From: DASSUW01 sp963849695
GTDB taxonomy: Bacteria; Actinomycetota; Thermoleophilia; Solirubrobacterales; Solirubrobacteraceae
Assembly (NCBI GenBank): GCA_963849695.1
Contig: CAWKIT010000034.1
Coordinates: forward strand, 51,391-115,390
Reading direction: 5' to 3'
Length of the DNA: 64,000 bases
Shown here: positions 55,964 to 64,000 of the stretch, piece after piece
Numbering within the stretch: the stretch's first letter is position 1
How the letters are laid out: each line of letters starts with the position of its first letter
The notes under the pieces: generated by a model
Database searches by the model: none
Told to the model about the DNA's origin: nothing
What the model saw: only the letters and a program-made list of their open reading frames with translations
Program-made: the position numbers and the translations under genes

Positions 55964-56335
55964 GTGGACTACAAGCTCGAACTGGTCGCCGTCCCGGTCT
56001 CGGACCCGGACCGCGCGAAGGCCTTCTACACCGAGCAGCTCGGCTTCAACGCCGACCACGACCACCGGGTGAGCGACACCATGCGCTTCATCCAGCTGAC
56101 GCCGCCGGGCTCGGCGTGCTCGATCGCGATCGGCACCGGCATCATGGAGACCGAGCCCGGCTCGGTCCAGGGCCTGCAGCTCGTGGTGGGCGACATCGAG
56201 GCGGCGCACTCGGAGCTCTCGGGCCGCGGGGTCGAGGTGAGCCCGGTCCAGGACTTCCCGTGGGGCCGGTTCGTCTTCTTCAAGGACCCCGACGGGAACG
56301 GCTGGGCGGTCCAGCAGCTGCCGCCGCGCCCGTAG
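55964..56335 (+). CDS. VOC family (glyoxalase-like) protein
   Basis: 123 residues with two beta-alpha-beta-beta-beta modules: VAVPVSDPDRAKAFYTEQLGF and GLQLVVGDIEAAHSELSGRGVEV, ending in FKDPDGNGWAVQQ. A metal-dependent lyase or dioxygenase-like function is possible. AGAGGAGG precedes GTG 55964. Its last 56 bases overlap the end of the convergent phosphoesterase gene. Confidence 0.88.
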   Translation: MDYKLELVAVPVSDPDRAKAFYTEQLGFNADHDHRVSDTMRFIQLTPPGSACSIAIGTGIMETEPGSVQGLQLVVGDIEAAHSELSGRGVEVSPVQDFPWGRFVFFKDPDGNGWAVQQLPPRP

Positions 56336-57134
56336 ATCGCAGCTCGAGCACGACCACCTCGGGCGGGGCGAGGAAGCGAAGCGGTAGGCCGCTGGTTCCG
56401 AGTCCCGAGCTGACGTAGAGGTGACGGCCGTGCTCGACGATGTGCCCGCGCGCGTACCGCTCGCCGTAGCGCGACGGGATCGCGGGCCGCCGCAGGTGCG
56501 GGATCGCCACCTGGCCGCCGTGCAGGTGGCCGGACAGCGTGAGCGTGACGCGCTCGGGCACGAACGGGAAGACGTCGGGATCGTGCGAGAGCAGGATCAC
56601 CGGCGCGTCCGGCGCCACGCCGGCGAGCGCGCCCGGCAGGTCGGGGCGGCGCAGGCGGAGGTCGGCCAGGCCGGCGAGATAGAAGCTCCCGGCCGCGGTC
56701 GCGCGGTTCTCGAGCACCTCGATGCCGGCGTCCTCCAGCGCCCGCCACATCTCATGGCCCGCCTGCTTCCAGTCGTGGTTGCCGAGCACCGCGAAGGTGC
56801 CGAGCGGCGCCCGCAGCGCCGCGAGCTCGCGCGCGATCCGCTCGGGCGTGACCCGGCCGCCCCACAGGAAGTGGGAGTCGATGCAATCGCCGAGCACGAG
56901 CATCACGTCGGGCGCCTCGGCGTTGAGGCGCTCGACGGCACGCGCGATCGCCTTCGGGCCCACGTGCGGAGCGCCCGCGTGGATGTCGGACACGACGCCG
57001 AGGCGCACGCCGTCGAGCGCGGCCGGCCAGCCCGGCAGCTCGAGCGTGCGGCGGACCGTCACCAGCCGCCGCGGCTCGATCCAGCCCGCCCAGGCGAGCG
57101 CGGCGCCGGCGGCCAGCGCTGCAACGGGCTTCAT
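56280..57134 (-). CDS. Membrane-anchored metallophosphoesterase, YkuE-like
   Basis: 284 residues. An N-terminal hydrophobic segment (VAALAAGAALAWAGWI) precedes the calcineurin-type core: VVSDIHAGAPHVG, VLGDCIDSH, VLGNHDW, LLSHDPDVF and LSGHLHGGQV. Two variations from the usual motif are the Cys in GDC and Leu in GHLHGGQ. YkuE-like enzymes act on lipid-linked or undecaprenyl-type phosphates at the membrane. The start overlaps the ribokinase stop (ATGA). Confidence 0.88.
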   Translation of the reverse strand: MKPVAALAAGAALAWAGWIEPRRLVTVRRTLELPGWPAALDGVRLGVVSDIHAGAPHVGPKAIARAVERLNAEAPDVMLVLGDCIDSHFLWGGRVTPERIARELAALRAPLGTFAVLGNHDWKQAGHEMWRALEDAGIEVLENRATAAGSFYLAGLADLRLRRPDLPGALAGVAPDAPVILLSHDPDVFPFVPERVTLTLSGHLHGGQVAIPHLRRPAIPSRYGERYARGHIVEHGRHLYVSSGLGTSGLPLRFLAPPEVVVLELRSTGAAAAAGPPSRSRRGP

Positions 57135-58087
57135 AGCGCCGCGAGCACCTCGTCGCGCCGCGGCATCCCGGCCCGCGCCCCTCCCGCACGCGTGGACAGC
57201 GCGGCGGCGGTCAGCGCGAACCGCACGGCCTCGCGCAGCGGCCGGCCGGCGGCGAGCTCGGCGGCGAGGGCACCGTTGACCGTGTCGCCCGCTCCGGTGG
57301 TGTCGACCACGTCGACCCGCGGCGCCGGCAGCCGGTCGACGCGGTCGCCGTCGAGCAGCAGCGCCCCGTCCGCGCCGAGCGTGACCAGGACCGGCGCCCC
57401 CGTCCGCTCGGCGAGCGCCCGCGCCGCCGCCTCGACGTCGGCCTCGCCGGCCAGAACGCGAGCCTCGTCCGCGTTCGGGGTGAGGACGACCCCGCCGACA
57501 TCGTCGGGCAGCTCCCGCGCCGGCGCCGGGTTCAGCACTGCGGTCCAGCCTGCGCGCCGCGCCGCTTCGATGCCGGCGACGACCGCGGCCACCGGCACCT
57601 CGTGGCCGAGGACGACGACGCCGCGTGGGGCCGACGACTCCTGGCCGGCGGTGCCGGACGAGTCGTGGCCGGCCGTGCCGGACGAGTCGCCAGTGAGCCG
57701 CGCGAGCGCCGCCACCACCTCGTCGCCCTCCAGCTCCGCGTTGGCGCCCGAGGCGACCGCGATCTGGTTCTCGCCGCGCTCGTCCACCACGATCACCGCG
57801 ACGCCGGTGGCGACGTCGTCGAGCCGGGCCACCGTCGCCACGTCGACGCCCTCCTCAGCCAGCTTGCGCAGCGCCTCCTCGCCGAGATCGTCGGCGCCGA
57901 CCGCGCCCACCATCGCGACACGCGCGCCCACGCGGGCGGCGGCGACCGCCTGATTCGCCCCCTTGCCACCGCCGTGCCGGGCGAACGTGCCGCCGGTCAC
58001 GGTCTCACCGGCCCCGGGCAGCCGCCGGACCGACACCACGAGGTCGGCATTCACCGATCCGACGACGACGACCTCCGCGTGCGACAT
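57131..58087 (-). CDS. rbsK: Ribokinase
   Basis: 318 residues of the PfkB family. VVVGSVNADLVVSVRRLPGAGET and HGGGKGANQAVAAARVG at the N terminus bind ribose. VLNPAPARELP, LTPNADEA and the anion-hole/catalytic DTTGAGDTVNGALAAEL complete it. It phosphorylates ribose to ribose 5-phosphate. A small inserted repeat (DSSGTAGHDSSGTAGQESS) lies in a loop near residue 135. Start ATG 58087. Coupled to the phosphoesterase gene. Confidence 0.9.
   Translation of the reverse strand: MSHAEVVVVGSVNADLVVSVRRLPGAGETVTGGTFARHGGGKGANQAVAAARVGARVAMVGAVGADDLGEEALRKLAEEGVDVATVARLDDVATGVAVIVVDERGENQIAVASGANAELEGDEVVAALARLTGDSSGTAGHDSSGTAGQESSAPRGVVVLGHEVPVAAVVAGIEAARRAGWTAVLNPAPARELPDDVGGVVLTPNADEARVLAGEADVEAAARALAERTGAPVLVTLGADGALLLDGDRVDRLPAPRVDVVDTTGAGDTVNGALAAELAAGRPLREAVRFALTAAALSTRAGGARAGMPRRDEVLAAL
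57641..57700 (-). repeat. Tandem repeat inside ribokinase gene
   Basis: A unit of about 24 bases (GTGCCGGACGAGTCGTGGCC with variations) occurs about two and a half times in this stretch and encodes the DSSGTAG repeats of a surface loop. The reading frame is kept. Confidence 0.65.
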
Positions 58088-58119
58088 CGGCGCCGAGGGT
58101 ACGCGGGTATGACTCGGCA

Positions 58120-58536
58120 ATGCCGCGCTCTCCCCTTCCCGACGAGCTCAAGGCCTTCCTGGCCGAGCCCAATCCGTCCGTCATCGCCACGCTGACCGCC
58201 GACGGCAAGCCGCACTCGGCGGCCACCTGGTACCTGTGGGACGACGGCCGCGTGCTCGTGAACATGGCCGCGACCCGCAAGCGGCTCGCCAACATGCGCC
58301 GCGACCCGAACGTGTCGCTCACCGTCCTCGGCAGGGACGAGTGGTATCGCCAGGTGACGCTGCGCGGGCGCGTGACCGAGATCGCCGACGACGACGCTCT
58401 GGAGGGCATCGACCGGCTCGCCCGCCACTACACGGGCGATCCCTACGCGCGCCGCCAGGACCCGCGCGTCAACGCGTGGATCGAGGTCGACTCCTGGTAC
58501 GGGTGGTACGGCGGCGCGCCCTGGACCGGGTCCTGA
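58120..58536 (+). CDS. PPOX-class F420-dependent oxidoreductase
   Basis: 138 residues of the split-barrel flavin/deazaflavin fold: NPSVIATLTADGKPHSAATWYLWDDGR, NMAATRKRLANMRRDPNVSLTV and the C-terminal WIEVDSWYGW. This is the small actinobacterial F420-binding PPOX group. Substrate unknown. Divergent from ribokinase. A strong hairpin follows. Confidence 0.85.
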   Translation: MPRSPLPDELKAFLAEPNPSVIATLTADGKPHSAATWYLWDDGRVLVNMAATRKRLANMRRDPNVSLTVLGRDEWYRQVTLRGRVTEIADDDALEGIDRLARHYTGDPYARRQDPRVNAWIEVDSWYGWYGGAPWTGS

Positions 58537-58540
58537 TGCG

Positions 58541-58563
58541 GTCGGGGACTCGAGGTCCCCGAC
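58541..58563 (+). terminator. Terminator after the PPOX gene
   Basis: GTCGGGGAC (58541-58549) and GTCCCCGAC (58555-58563) form a perfect 9-bp stem with loop TCGAG, eight bases before the CBS remnant's stop on the other strand. Confidence 0.82.
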
Positions 58564-58570
58564 GACCGCG

Positions 58571-58815
58571 TCAGTTGTTCGGCGGCTCGGACGAGATGTC
58601 CGCCAGCGCCGAGTCGGTGTCGCGCTCGATGGCGAGGTCGCCGATGCTGACGATCCCGCCGGGCGGCCGTCCTCGACGACCGGGATCCGGCGCACGTTCT
58701 GCTCGCGCACGATCTTGATCGCATCGTCGACGCTCGAGTCCGGCGTCAGTGTCTTGACGTCGCGCGTCGCGACGTCGGCGACCTTGGTCGAAGACGGGTC
58801 GCGGCCCTCGGCGAC
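58571..58815 (-). pseudogene. Truncated, frameshifted CBS-domain protein
   Basis: Reverse-strand relic of a two-CBS-domain protein. The visible part begins with RHIVRAVAEGRDPSSTKVAD, continues VKTLTPDSSVDDAIKIV and NVRRIPVVEDGRP, then loses one base near 58668 and resumes as GGIVSIGDLAIERDTDSAL to the stop. The first CBS domain and any start codon are missing; upstream lies a GC palindrome (58836-58851) and the end of the fumarylacetoacetase gene. Confidence 0.6.
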
Positions 58816-58835
58816 CGCGCGTACGATGTGTCGAC

Positions 58836-58851
58836 GGGGGCGCGCGCCCCC
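58836..58851. terminator. GC palindrome after the fumarylacetoacetase gene
   Basis: GGGGGCGCGCGCCCCC is a perfect 16-bp palindrome located 52 bases downstream of the fumarylacetoacetase stop and just before the CBS remnant; probably a terminator. Confidence 0.45.
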
Positions 58852-58902
58852 GCCTCTCCTCTCCCCTCGAGGCTTCCCGAGACTCCGCGCCCGTGAACGT
58901 CG

Positions 58903-60034
58903 TCAGGCCTCGACGATCATGCCGTCTGACCTCCCCGAACGCGACCGCGTGGTCTCCGCACCAGCCGCGCAGGACCACCGTGTCGCCGTCCTCGAGGAAG
59001 GTCCGCTCGCTGCCGTCGGCGAGCTCGAGCGGGTCGCGCCCGCCCCACGTGAGCTCGATCAGGCTGCCCATCGTGCCGGGGTCGGCGCCCGAGATGGTGC
59101 CCGAGGCGAACAGGTCGCCGGGGCGCGCCGGCGCGCCGTTCACCGTCGCGTGGGCGAGCTGCTGCGGGAACGTCCAGTACAGCCCGCGCGCGTTGGTGCG
59201 CGAGACGACCGTGCCGTTGAGCTCGACCTCGAGCGCGATGTCGAGCGCCCAGTCGCCCTCGGTGCGCAGGTACTCGTGCGGCTCCGGCTCCTGCCGCGGG
59301 GCGGGCACGCGGTAGGGCTCGAGCGCGGCCAGCGGCACGACCCAGGCGGAGATCGAGGTCGCGAACGACTTGCCCAGGAACGGCCCGAGCGGCTGGTACT
59401 CCCAGCGCTGGATGTCGCGCGCGCTCCAGTCGTTGACGAGCACGAAGCCGAAGACGTGGTCGGCGGCCCGCGCGGTGCTGATGCGGGTGCCGGGCGGCCC
59501 GGTGAGGAACCCGAGCTCGAGCTCGATGTCGAGCCGCTGCGTGGGGCCGAAGGCCGGCCGTGGGTCGGCCGGGAGCTGCCCCTTGGGGCGCGTGACCGGC
59601 GTACCGGTCACGACGACCGATCCCGCCCGGCCGTGGTAGCCGACCGGCAGCTCGCGCCAGTTCGGCAGCAGCGGGTCGGAGTCCGGCCGGAACATGCGAC
59701 CGAGGTTGCTGGCGTGCTCGAGCGACGAGTAGAAGTCGACGTAGTCGCCGACCGCGACCGGCAGCCGTGGCTCGAGCGCGGCGAGCGGGATCGGGTCGGG
59801 CGGGTCCGCGAGCCGCTCCTGCAGGACGCCGCGCAGCGCCGCCCAGGCGTCGGGGCCGAGCGCGAGCAGCGGGTTCAGCACCGGACCGGAGAGCGTGCCC
59901 TCCGGCAGCCCCGCCTCGCGCTCGAACGGCGCGAGCGGCACGGCGCCGTCACCGAGCCGGACCGCGAGCTGCGGCGGCTCGCCCGGTCTGGCGACCGCGC
60001 CGTAGGGCAGGTTGTCGAGCCCGAAGCCGTTCAC
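58903..60034 (-). pseudogene. Fumarylacetoacetase, +1 frameshift at the last codons
   Basis: From GTG 60034 (MNGFGLDNLPYG) the whole enzyme is intact: VGDYVDFYSSLEHASNLGRMF, metal and substrate residues in LDIELELGFLTG, FGFVLVNDWSARDIQRWEY and ASGTISGADPGTMGSLIELTW. Near 58923-58930 one extra base changes the last five or six residues and removes the expected TGA at 58903. The real protein would be about 376 residues. It cleaves fumarylacetoacetate, the last step of tyrosine and homogentisate breakdown. As read, it would carry a long junk tail. Confidence 0.85.
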
Positions 60035-60066
60035 GGGCCGGATCCTATGAGTGCGACGCAGCGGGT

Positions 60067-60690
60067 ATGCCCCCGGCCATGGAAGAGATCCAACCGGGCG
60101 TGCTGCACTGGACCGCGTTCCGCGACACGATCGGCGAGGACGTGCACTCCTATCTGCACACGCCGTCGGGCACCCTGATCGATCCGATGGAGCCGCTGCA
60201 GGGGCTGGAGGCGGTCCCGCCCGTGGAGCGGATCGTGCTCACCAACCGCCACCACTACCGCCACAGCGACCGCTTCCGCGAGGCCTTCGGCTGCCCCGTG
60301 CTGTGCCATGCGGCCGGGCTGCACGAGTTCCCCGACGGCGGCGTCGAGGGCTTCCGGTGGGGCGACGAGCTCGCGCCGGGCGTGACGGCGCTCGAGGTCG
60401 GGGTGCTGTGCCCGGAGGAGACGGCGCTCCACCTCGCCGACACCGCGCTCGCGTTCGCCGACGCGCTGATCCGGGGTCGCCACGGCGAGCTCGGCTTCGT
60501 CTCCGACTGGCTCCTCGGCGACGACCCGGCCGCCATCCGCCACGGACTCCGCGAGCGCTTCCACGCCCTCGCCGACGAGCTCGAGTTCGACGCGCTCCTG
60601 CTCGCGCACGGAGAGCCGGTGAGAAGAGGGGGCCGGTCGGCCCTGCGCACGTTCGCCGACGCGCCGACCGCGGGAGCGCCACCGGGCTGA
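60067..60690 (+). CDS. MBL-fold-like protein without the standard metal motif
   Basis: 207 residues: an N-terminal MBL-like layout (EEIQPGVLHWTAFRDTIGEDVHSYL, GTLIDPMEPLQG), with the HxHxDH replaced by RHHYRHSD. A later His is in LLLAHGEPV. It may still bind metal, but the pattern is non-standard. ATG 60067 or 60079. Its TGA stop is the first base of similarity to the MITE-like copy A flank. Confidence 0.6.
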   Translation: MPPAMEEIQPGVLHWTAFRDTIGEDVHSYLHTPSGTLIDPMEPLQGLEAVPPVERIVLTNRHHYRHSDRFREAFGCPVLCHAAGLHEFPDGGVEGFRWGDELAPGVTALEVGVLCPEETALHLADTALAFADALIRGRHGELGFVSDWLLGDDPAAIRHGLRERFHALADELEFDALLLAHGEPVRRGGRSALRTFADAPTAGAPPG

Positions 60691-60711
60691 CGGCTGGGTG
60701 GGGGCGGGTCC

Positions 60712-61036
60712 GGCGAACTGCGGCTGGGTGGGGAAGCGGCGACGCCGGTCGCGCGGCCGGTCCCGAGCGGGCCGCTACCGGGTTCGTTGTGGATTTCTAC
60801 AACGGATCCGCTAGATCGGGCCGACGATCGCGCAGCAATCGCCGCCGGCCTGCACACACGGGCGCGCTCGGAGCTCAGGACCACCCGGTGAGCGCGGTTC
60901 GAGGGACGCTGTGCTGCCTAAGTGTCGTTATTCGACACCCAGTTGACACAGCGGCACATTGGAGAAACCCACAGTGGCGGAGCTGTCGGCCCGCGGGCGG
61001 ACTGCTCGCCGCTTCCCCACCCAGCCGCAGTTGGCC
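60712..61036 (+). mobile_element. MITE-like element, copy B
   Basis: About 325 bases without a coding frame. Left end GGCGAACTGCGGCTGGGTGG... (60712-60741) is repeated inverted at 61007-61036 with one mismatch in 30. Internal sites: GTTGT-N8-ACAAC (60786-60803), GTGTCG-TTATT-CGACAC (60922-60938) and a TTGGAGA site near 60958. Same order as copy A. Similarity to the flank of copy A starts at about 60690, right at the stop of the preceding gene. Confidence 0.78.
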
Positions 61037-61075
61037 GGCGCTGCCGCCACCATCCGCTGCGTCGCCTCACCGCAC

Positions 61076-61093
61076 GCGTTTCCGCGGAAACGC
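61076..61093. promoter_or_regulatory. 18-bp perfect palindrome
   Basis: GCGTTTCCGCGGAAACGC at 61076-61093 is a perfect inverted repeat 25 bases before the GTG of the kinase remnant. It looks like an operator for a dimeric regulator. Confidence 0.55.
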
Positions 61094-61117
61094 CCCCGTC
61101 AGAATCGACTGGGACTC

Positions 61118-61608
61118 GTGAGCACTGTGATCTCGACCGACGAGGCGATCGAGCGGGCGCGTGCGCTCGCCTCGCGTGGCCGCCGGATGCTGCTCGGGAT
61201 CGCCGGGCCGCCCGGGGGCGGCAAGTCGACGCTCGCCCAGGCGGTCGCCGACGAGCTCGGCGACCGCGCTCGGCTCGTCGGGATGGACGGGTTCCATCTC
61301 GCGCAGGCGGAGCTGGTCCGGCTCGGGCGGCGGGACCGCATGGGCGCGCTCGACACGTTCGACGTTGGCGGCTACCTGGCGCTGCTGAAGCGCATGCGGG
61401 ACGCCGACGGTACGTGGTCCAGGACGAGGACACCCGGCTGCGGCTGCTGATCGCGCGCCACATCGAGTTCGGCAAGGACCCGGACCACGCGCGCGAGTGG
61501 GTGATGCGAAGCGATCAGCGCAACGCCGAGCTCGTAGCGGCCACGCGATCGCGGGCGGATGTGCTCGTGCGGATCGCGAGCGCGGTCGCAGATCGCGGCG
61601 GTGGCTGA
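61118..61608 (+). pseudogene. Nucleoside/nucleotide kinase with internal deletion
   Basis: From GTG 61118 the start of a uridine kinase/phosphoribulokinase-like protein: LLGIAGPPGGGKSTLAQAV (Walker A), LVGMDGFHLAQAEL and GALDTFDVGGYLALLKRM. After RDADGT at about 61413 the frame breaks. The last part (YVVQDEDTRLRLLIARHI; HAREWVMRSDQRNAELV) follows one frame over. In the family about 50-60 residues normally lie between these parts, including the fatty-loop Asp/Glu, so a deletion of 150-200 bases is likely. Functional kinase is unlikely. Confidence 0.7.
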
Positions 61609-61901
61609 CGTACCACGCCCGGCCCGGGCCCGGGAGCCCTGCGCGGCATGAGGTCACGTCAGCGAGATGTCCGTGAAACGTCAGCGGGCCATGTTCTGCT
61701 GCGCGGCACAACATGCGAGACCCGATGAACTCCGGATCGTCCGCCGCAGGCAGCGCGCGGCCCGTGCTCGTGGCGATGATCTTCGCGGTGGCGATGATGT
61801 TCACCGTCGCACGAAGTTTCTACTCGCACGTGGTCGCGTCGAAGAGACTGAGCCTGTCGCTACCGCAACGTCCGCTGCCTGAGCCGATCCAAGGAGAACG
61901 C
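61609..61901. other. Intergenic region before the three-repeat protein
   Basis: No supported gene in these 293 bases. An open frame runs through from 61713 into the next gene, with one hydrophobic stretch (VLVAMIFAVAMMF), but the true start is at 61902 behind AAGGAG. A short inverted repeat (GACGTTTCACGG-type, near 61660-61680) is seen. Confidence 0.45.
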
Positions 61902-62822
61902 ATGACACTCTTCCCCCGCACGAGCTTGCGAGTCCTCGCCGCCGGCCTGGTCGCCGCGGCTGCCCTCGCCGTCGCGCCCGCAGCCGCCTCGGCCGCGCCG
62001 GCCACCTGCCCGGCCACCTTCACGGTGCTGCACGACGACCGGATCGGGACGATGCACGTCCCGGCCGGGCACTACTACCTGACGATCACCGATCCGGCGC
62101 GGCTGACCTGCGCCCACGCCTCGGACCTGTTCCGCCAGTTCCTCGAGGACTTCGACGGACGGCTCCCGGCCCCGTGGAGGCTCAACGCGGCGACGTCGAC
62201 GTTCTCGGGCGCGAACGGCGCCGCCTTCTCGATCGCGCGCACGGCCACGCCCAGCGGCGGCGGGGGCGGGCAGCATCCGGCCACCGGCCTGATCTGCCCC
62301 GGGACGTTCCAGGTCCTGCACGACGATCGGATCGGCACCTTCCAGGTGCCGGCCGGCTACTACACGATGACACTGCTGTCGGCCGGCACGCTGACCTGCG
62401 CCCAGGCGACGAACCGCTTCGCCGCGTTCCTGCAGGACTACGACGGCCGGCTGCCGGCGCCGTGGCTGCTCAACCCGCAGACGGCGACGTTCACGCGCGG
62501 CGGAGCGCTCGTCGGCTTCCGGATCCAGCCGGCGGTGACGCCGCCTCCGAACCCGCCGACGCCGCCCATCGGAGGCCTGCGCTGCCCGGCGACCTTCCGG
62601 GTCCTCCACAATGACCGCATCGGTGCGCTGCGGATCCCGCGGGGCCGCTACTGGGTCACGCGCACGGCGGCCGGCGCGCCGACCTGCGCGGCCAGCACGC
62701 GGCTGCTCGCGAGCTTCCTCCAGCGGCCGGGCGGGCTGCCGACGCCGTGGCGGCTGAAGGCGTCCACCGGCACGTTCCTCCGTCCCTCCGGCGCGGGCTT
62801 CTCGATCAAGCGCGCGCAGTGA
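61902..62822 (+). CDS. Secreted protein with three 96-residue repeats
   Basis: 306 residues. Signal peptide (LRVLAAGLVAAAALAVAPAAASA). Three repeats follow with an exact 96-residue period, beginning at Cys36, Cys132 and Cys228. Each has CP-x-TF-x-VLH, a second Cys 34 residues on, FL, and PAPW/TPW near the end. Gly/Pro linkers separate them. The paired Cys probably form a disulfide. No family is recognised; a cell-surface or binding role is likely. AAGGAG lies before ATG 61902. Confidence 0.8.
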   Translation: MTLFPRTSLRVLAAGLVAAAALAVAPAAASAAPATCPATFTVLHDDRIGTMHVPAGHYYLTITDPARLTCAHASDLFRQFLEDFDGRLPAPWRLNAATSTFSGANGAAFSIARTATPSGGGGGQHPATGLICPGTFQVLHDDRIGTFQVPAGYYTMTLLSAGTLTCAQATNRFAAFLQDYDGRLPAPWLLNPQTATFTRGGALVGFRIQPAVTPPPNPPTPPIGGLRCPATFRVLHNDRIGALRIPRGRYWVTRTAAGAPTCAASTRLLASFLQRPGGLPTPWRLKASTGTFLRPSGAGFSIKRAQ

Positions 62823-62958
62823 TCGCAGCGCTGGTCGATCCGTTCGGGGCCCGGCTGCAGCCGGGCCCCGGCGCCGCGTCCGCCGCGAACCGGCCGCCGG
62901 CACGCACCGGCCGCCGTGCTGCCGGCCTGATCGCGGGTGCTCCCATCAGGGACGGGCC

Positions 62959-64000
62959 ATGAGAGTCCTGTACGGCGTCAACGGCGAGGGCCTCGGTCAC
63001 GCCACGCGCTCCGGGGTGGTGATCGACATGCTGCTCGGGCGCGGGCACGAGGTGCGTGTCGTCGCGTCGGGCCGCGCGTTCCGCTACCTGAGCGAGCGGT
63101 TGACCGACGTCGAGGAGATCTTCGGCCCTCGTTCGCGATGGACGAGGGCGAGATCCGGCGGTGGGCGACGCTGCGCGGGAATCTCGCCGCCGCGCCGCGT
63201 GAGCTGCAGGACACCGTGCGCCACTGGCTCTCGGTCGTGCACGACTGGCGGCCCGACGCCGTGGTGACGGACTTCGAGCCGCTGTCCGCGCTCTACGCCC
63301 GCAGCCATCACGTCCCGCTGGTGTCGGTCGACAACATCCACATGCTCGTCCGCTGCCACCACGACGAAGCCATCGTCGGCGCGCAACCGGCGGACTTCAT
63401 CCTCGCGCGGGCGATCACGCGCGGGATGATCCCGACGGCCGGCGACTACGTCGTCACCACGTTCTTCCGCCCGCGCATCCTGTGGGGACGGACGACGCTC
63501 GTCCCGCCGATCGTGCGGCCCGAGGTGGTCGCCGCGATCCCGTCGCGCGGCGAGCACGTGCTCGTGTACTCCAGCGGCGAGCACGGCCTGATCGACGCGC
63601 TCCGCGCCGCCGACGTGCCGGCGCGCGTGTACGGCATGCGCGGCACTCGCTCGAACGACACGTTCCTCGACGACCTGCGGACCGCGCGCGCGGTGATCAC
63701 CGGCGGCGGCTTCTCGCTCCTCAGCGAGGCGATCTACCTGGGCAAGCCGGTGCTCTCCGTGCCGCTGCACGGCCAGTTCGAGCAGCTCATGAACGCCCGC
63801 TACCTCGAGCGCGAGGGCTACGGAGTGTGCGCGCAGGCGGCGGGGCCGGCCGAGGTGGCCGAGTTCCTCGCGCGGCTGCCGGAGTTCGAGGCCTCGCTGG
63901 CGGGCTACGAGCAGGACGGAAACCGCGTCGCGCTCGACGTCATCGAGGCGCTCGTGACCGGCGCGGCCGCCGACTCGCGGCGCCGCCGTCGCGAGGCCCG
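62959..64000 (+). pseudogene. MJ1255-type glycosyltransferase, frameshifted and cut by window
   Basis: From ATG 62959 (RVLYGVNGEGLGHATRSGVVIDML) the frame breaks near 63128 with one base missing (or two extra). It resumes as FAMDEGEIRRWATLRGNLAAAP and runs on through VVTDFEPLSALYAR, TFFRPRI, VYSSGEHGLIDAL, VITGGGFSLLSEAIYLGKPVLSVP and FEQLMNARYLEREG to the right edge without a stop. The order is that of MurG-like GT28 enzymes. The sugar and acceptor are unknown. Confidence 0.7.

Noticed and set aside
57641..57700. Possible CRISPR-like repeats
   Set aside because: About two and a half 24-base units without unique spacers, inside the ribokinase frame.
58571..60034. Fumarylacetoacetase with a 100-residue basic extension
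   Set aside because: The extension is the wrong frame of an intergenic hairpin and a CBS relic, produced by one extra base at the enzyme's end.
61713..61901. N-terminal extension of the three-repeat protein
   Set aside because: A strong AAGGAG and a textbook signal peptide start at ATG 61902; upstream codons lack support.

Overview
The window is a very GC-rich bacterial chromosome segment with mostly ATG/GTG starts, many 1-4 base gene overlaps and genes packed on both strands. The order rplY-pth-mfd-prsA-like-mazG-eno-ftsB-like, an actinobacterial-type LexA box in front of dinB, ECF sigma factors with C-terminal extensions, a csrA gene and several LVIVD-repeat proteins point to a deep actinobacterial lineage, most likely Thermoleophilia/Solirubrobacterales. 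That placement is inferred from gene content; no rRNA is present. I see no prophage, CRISPR array or plasmid module.

Layout. 1-5.6 kb: end of a secreted-type family 2 glycosidase, a NarL-type two-component pair and a DrrA/DrrB-like ABC exporter. 5.7-20 kb: housekeeping block (ribosomal L25, peptidyl-tRNA hydrolase, Mfd, a PrsA-like foldase, MazG, enolase, FtsB-like protein, CsrA), then an aldolase, a GCS2 carboxylate-amine ligase and a degenerate rhomboid. 20-34 kb: MBL hydrolase/Lrp/lipoprotein operon, R2-like diiron protein, CsaA, ECF sigma with a membrane extension, tRNA-Leu(UAA), orphan histidine kinase, HxlR regulator, a TPP enzyme, Ppx/GppA with a 2-hydroxyacid dehydrogenase, DUF72, a CoA-binding protein and the initiator tRNA. 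34-49.7 kb: ECF sigma, DHFR-like protein, MecA-type penicillin-binding protein, M20 amidohydrolase, maleylacetate-reductase-like protein, and a secreted cluster (M1 peptidase, two LVIVD proteins, a DUF305 lipoprotein), then lipid genes and a cold-shock gene. 49.7-64 kb: glucuronyl epimerase with a STAS protein, a phosphorylase-fold protein of unknown function, LexA-controlled dinB, ribokinase, fumarylacetoacetase, a three-repeat secreted protein and a glycosyltransferase cut by the window end.

Two things stand out. First, a roughly 300-bp element with 30-bp terminal inverted repeats occurs twice (36816-37118 and 60712-61036) in opposite orientations. It has no ORF or transposase, carries matching internal palindromes, and each copy sits just behind a stop codon and beside a broken gene; it looks like an undescribed MITE-like family. 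Second, at least seven otherwise intact coding regions differ from an open frame by exactly one extra base. This suggests either residual sequencing insertions or recent decay, and it makes several apparent pseudogenes and one apparent gene fusion (dehydrogenase-Ppx) doubtful.

Other notable points are a CTG start for pth, a covarying hairpin repeated behind eno and csrA, and a bldA-type tRNA-Leu(UAA) together with what seems to be the only forward-strand TTA codon, at codon 3 of an LVIVD gene.
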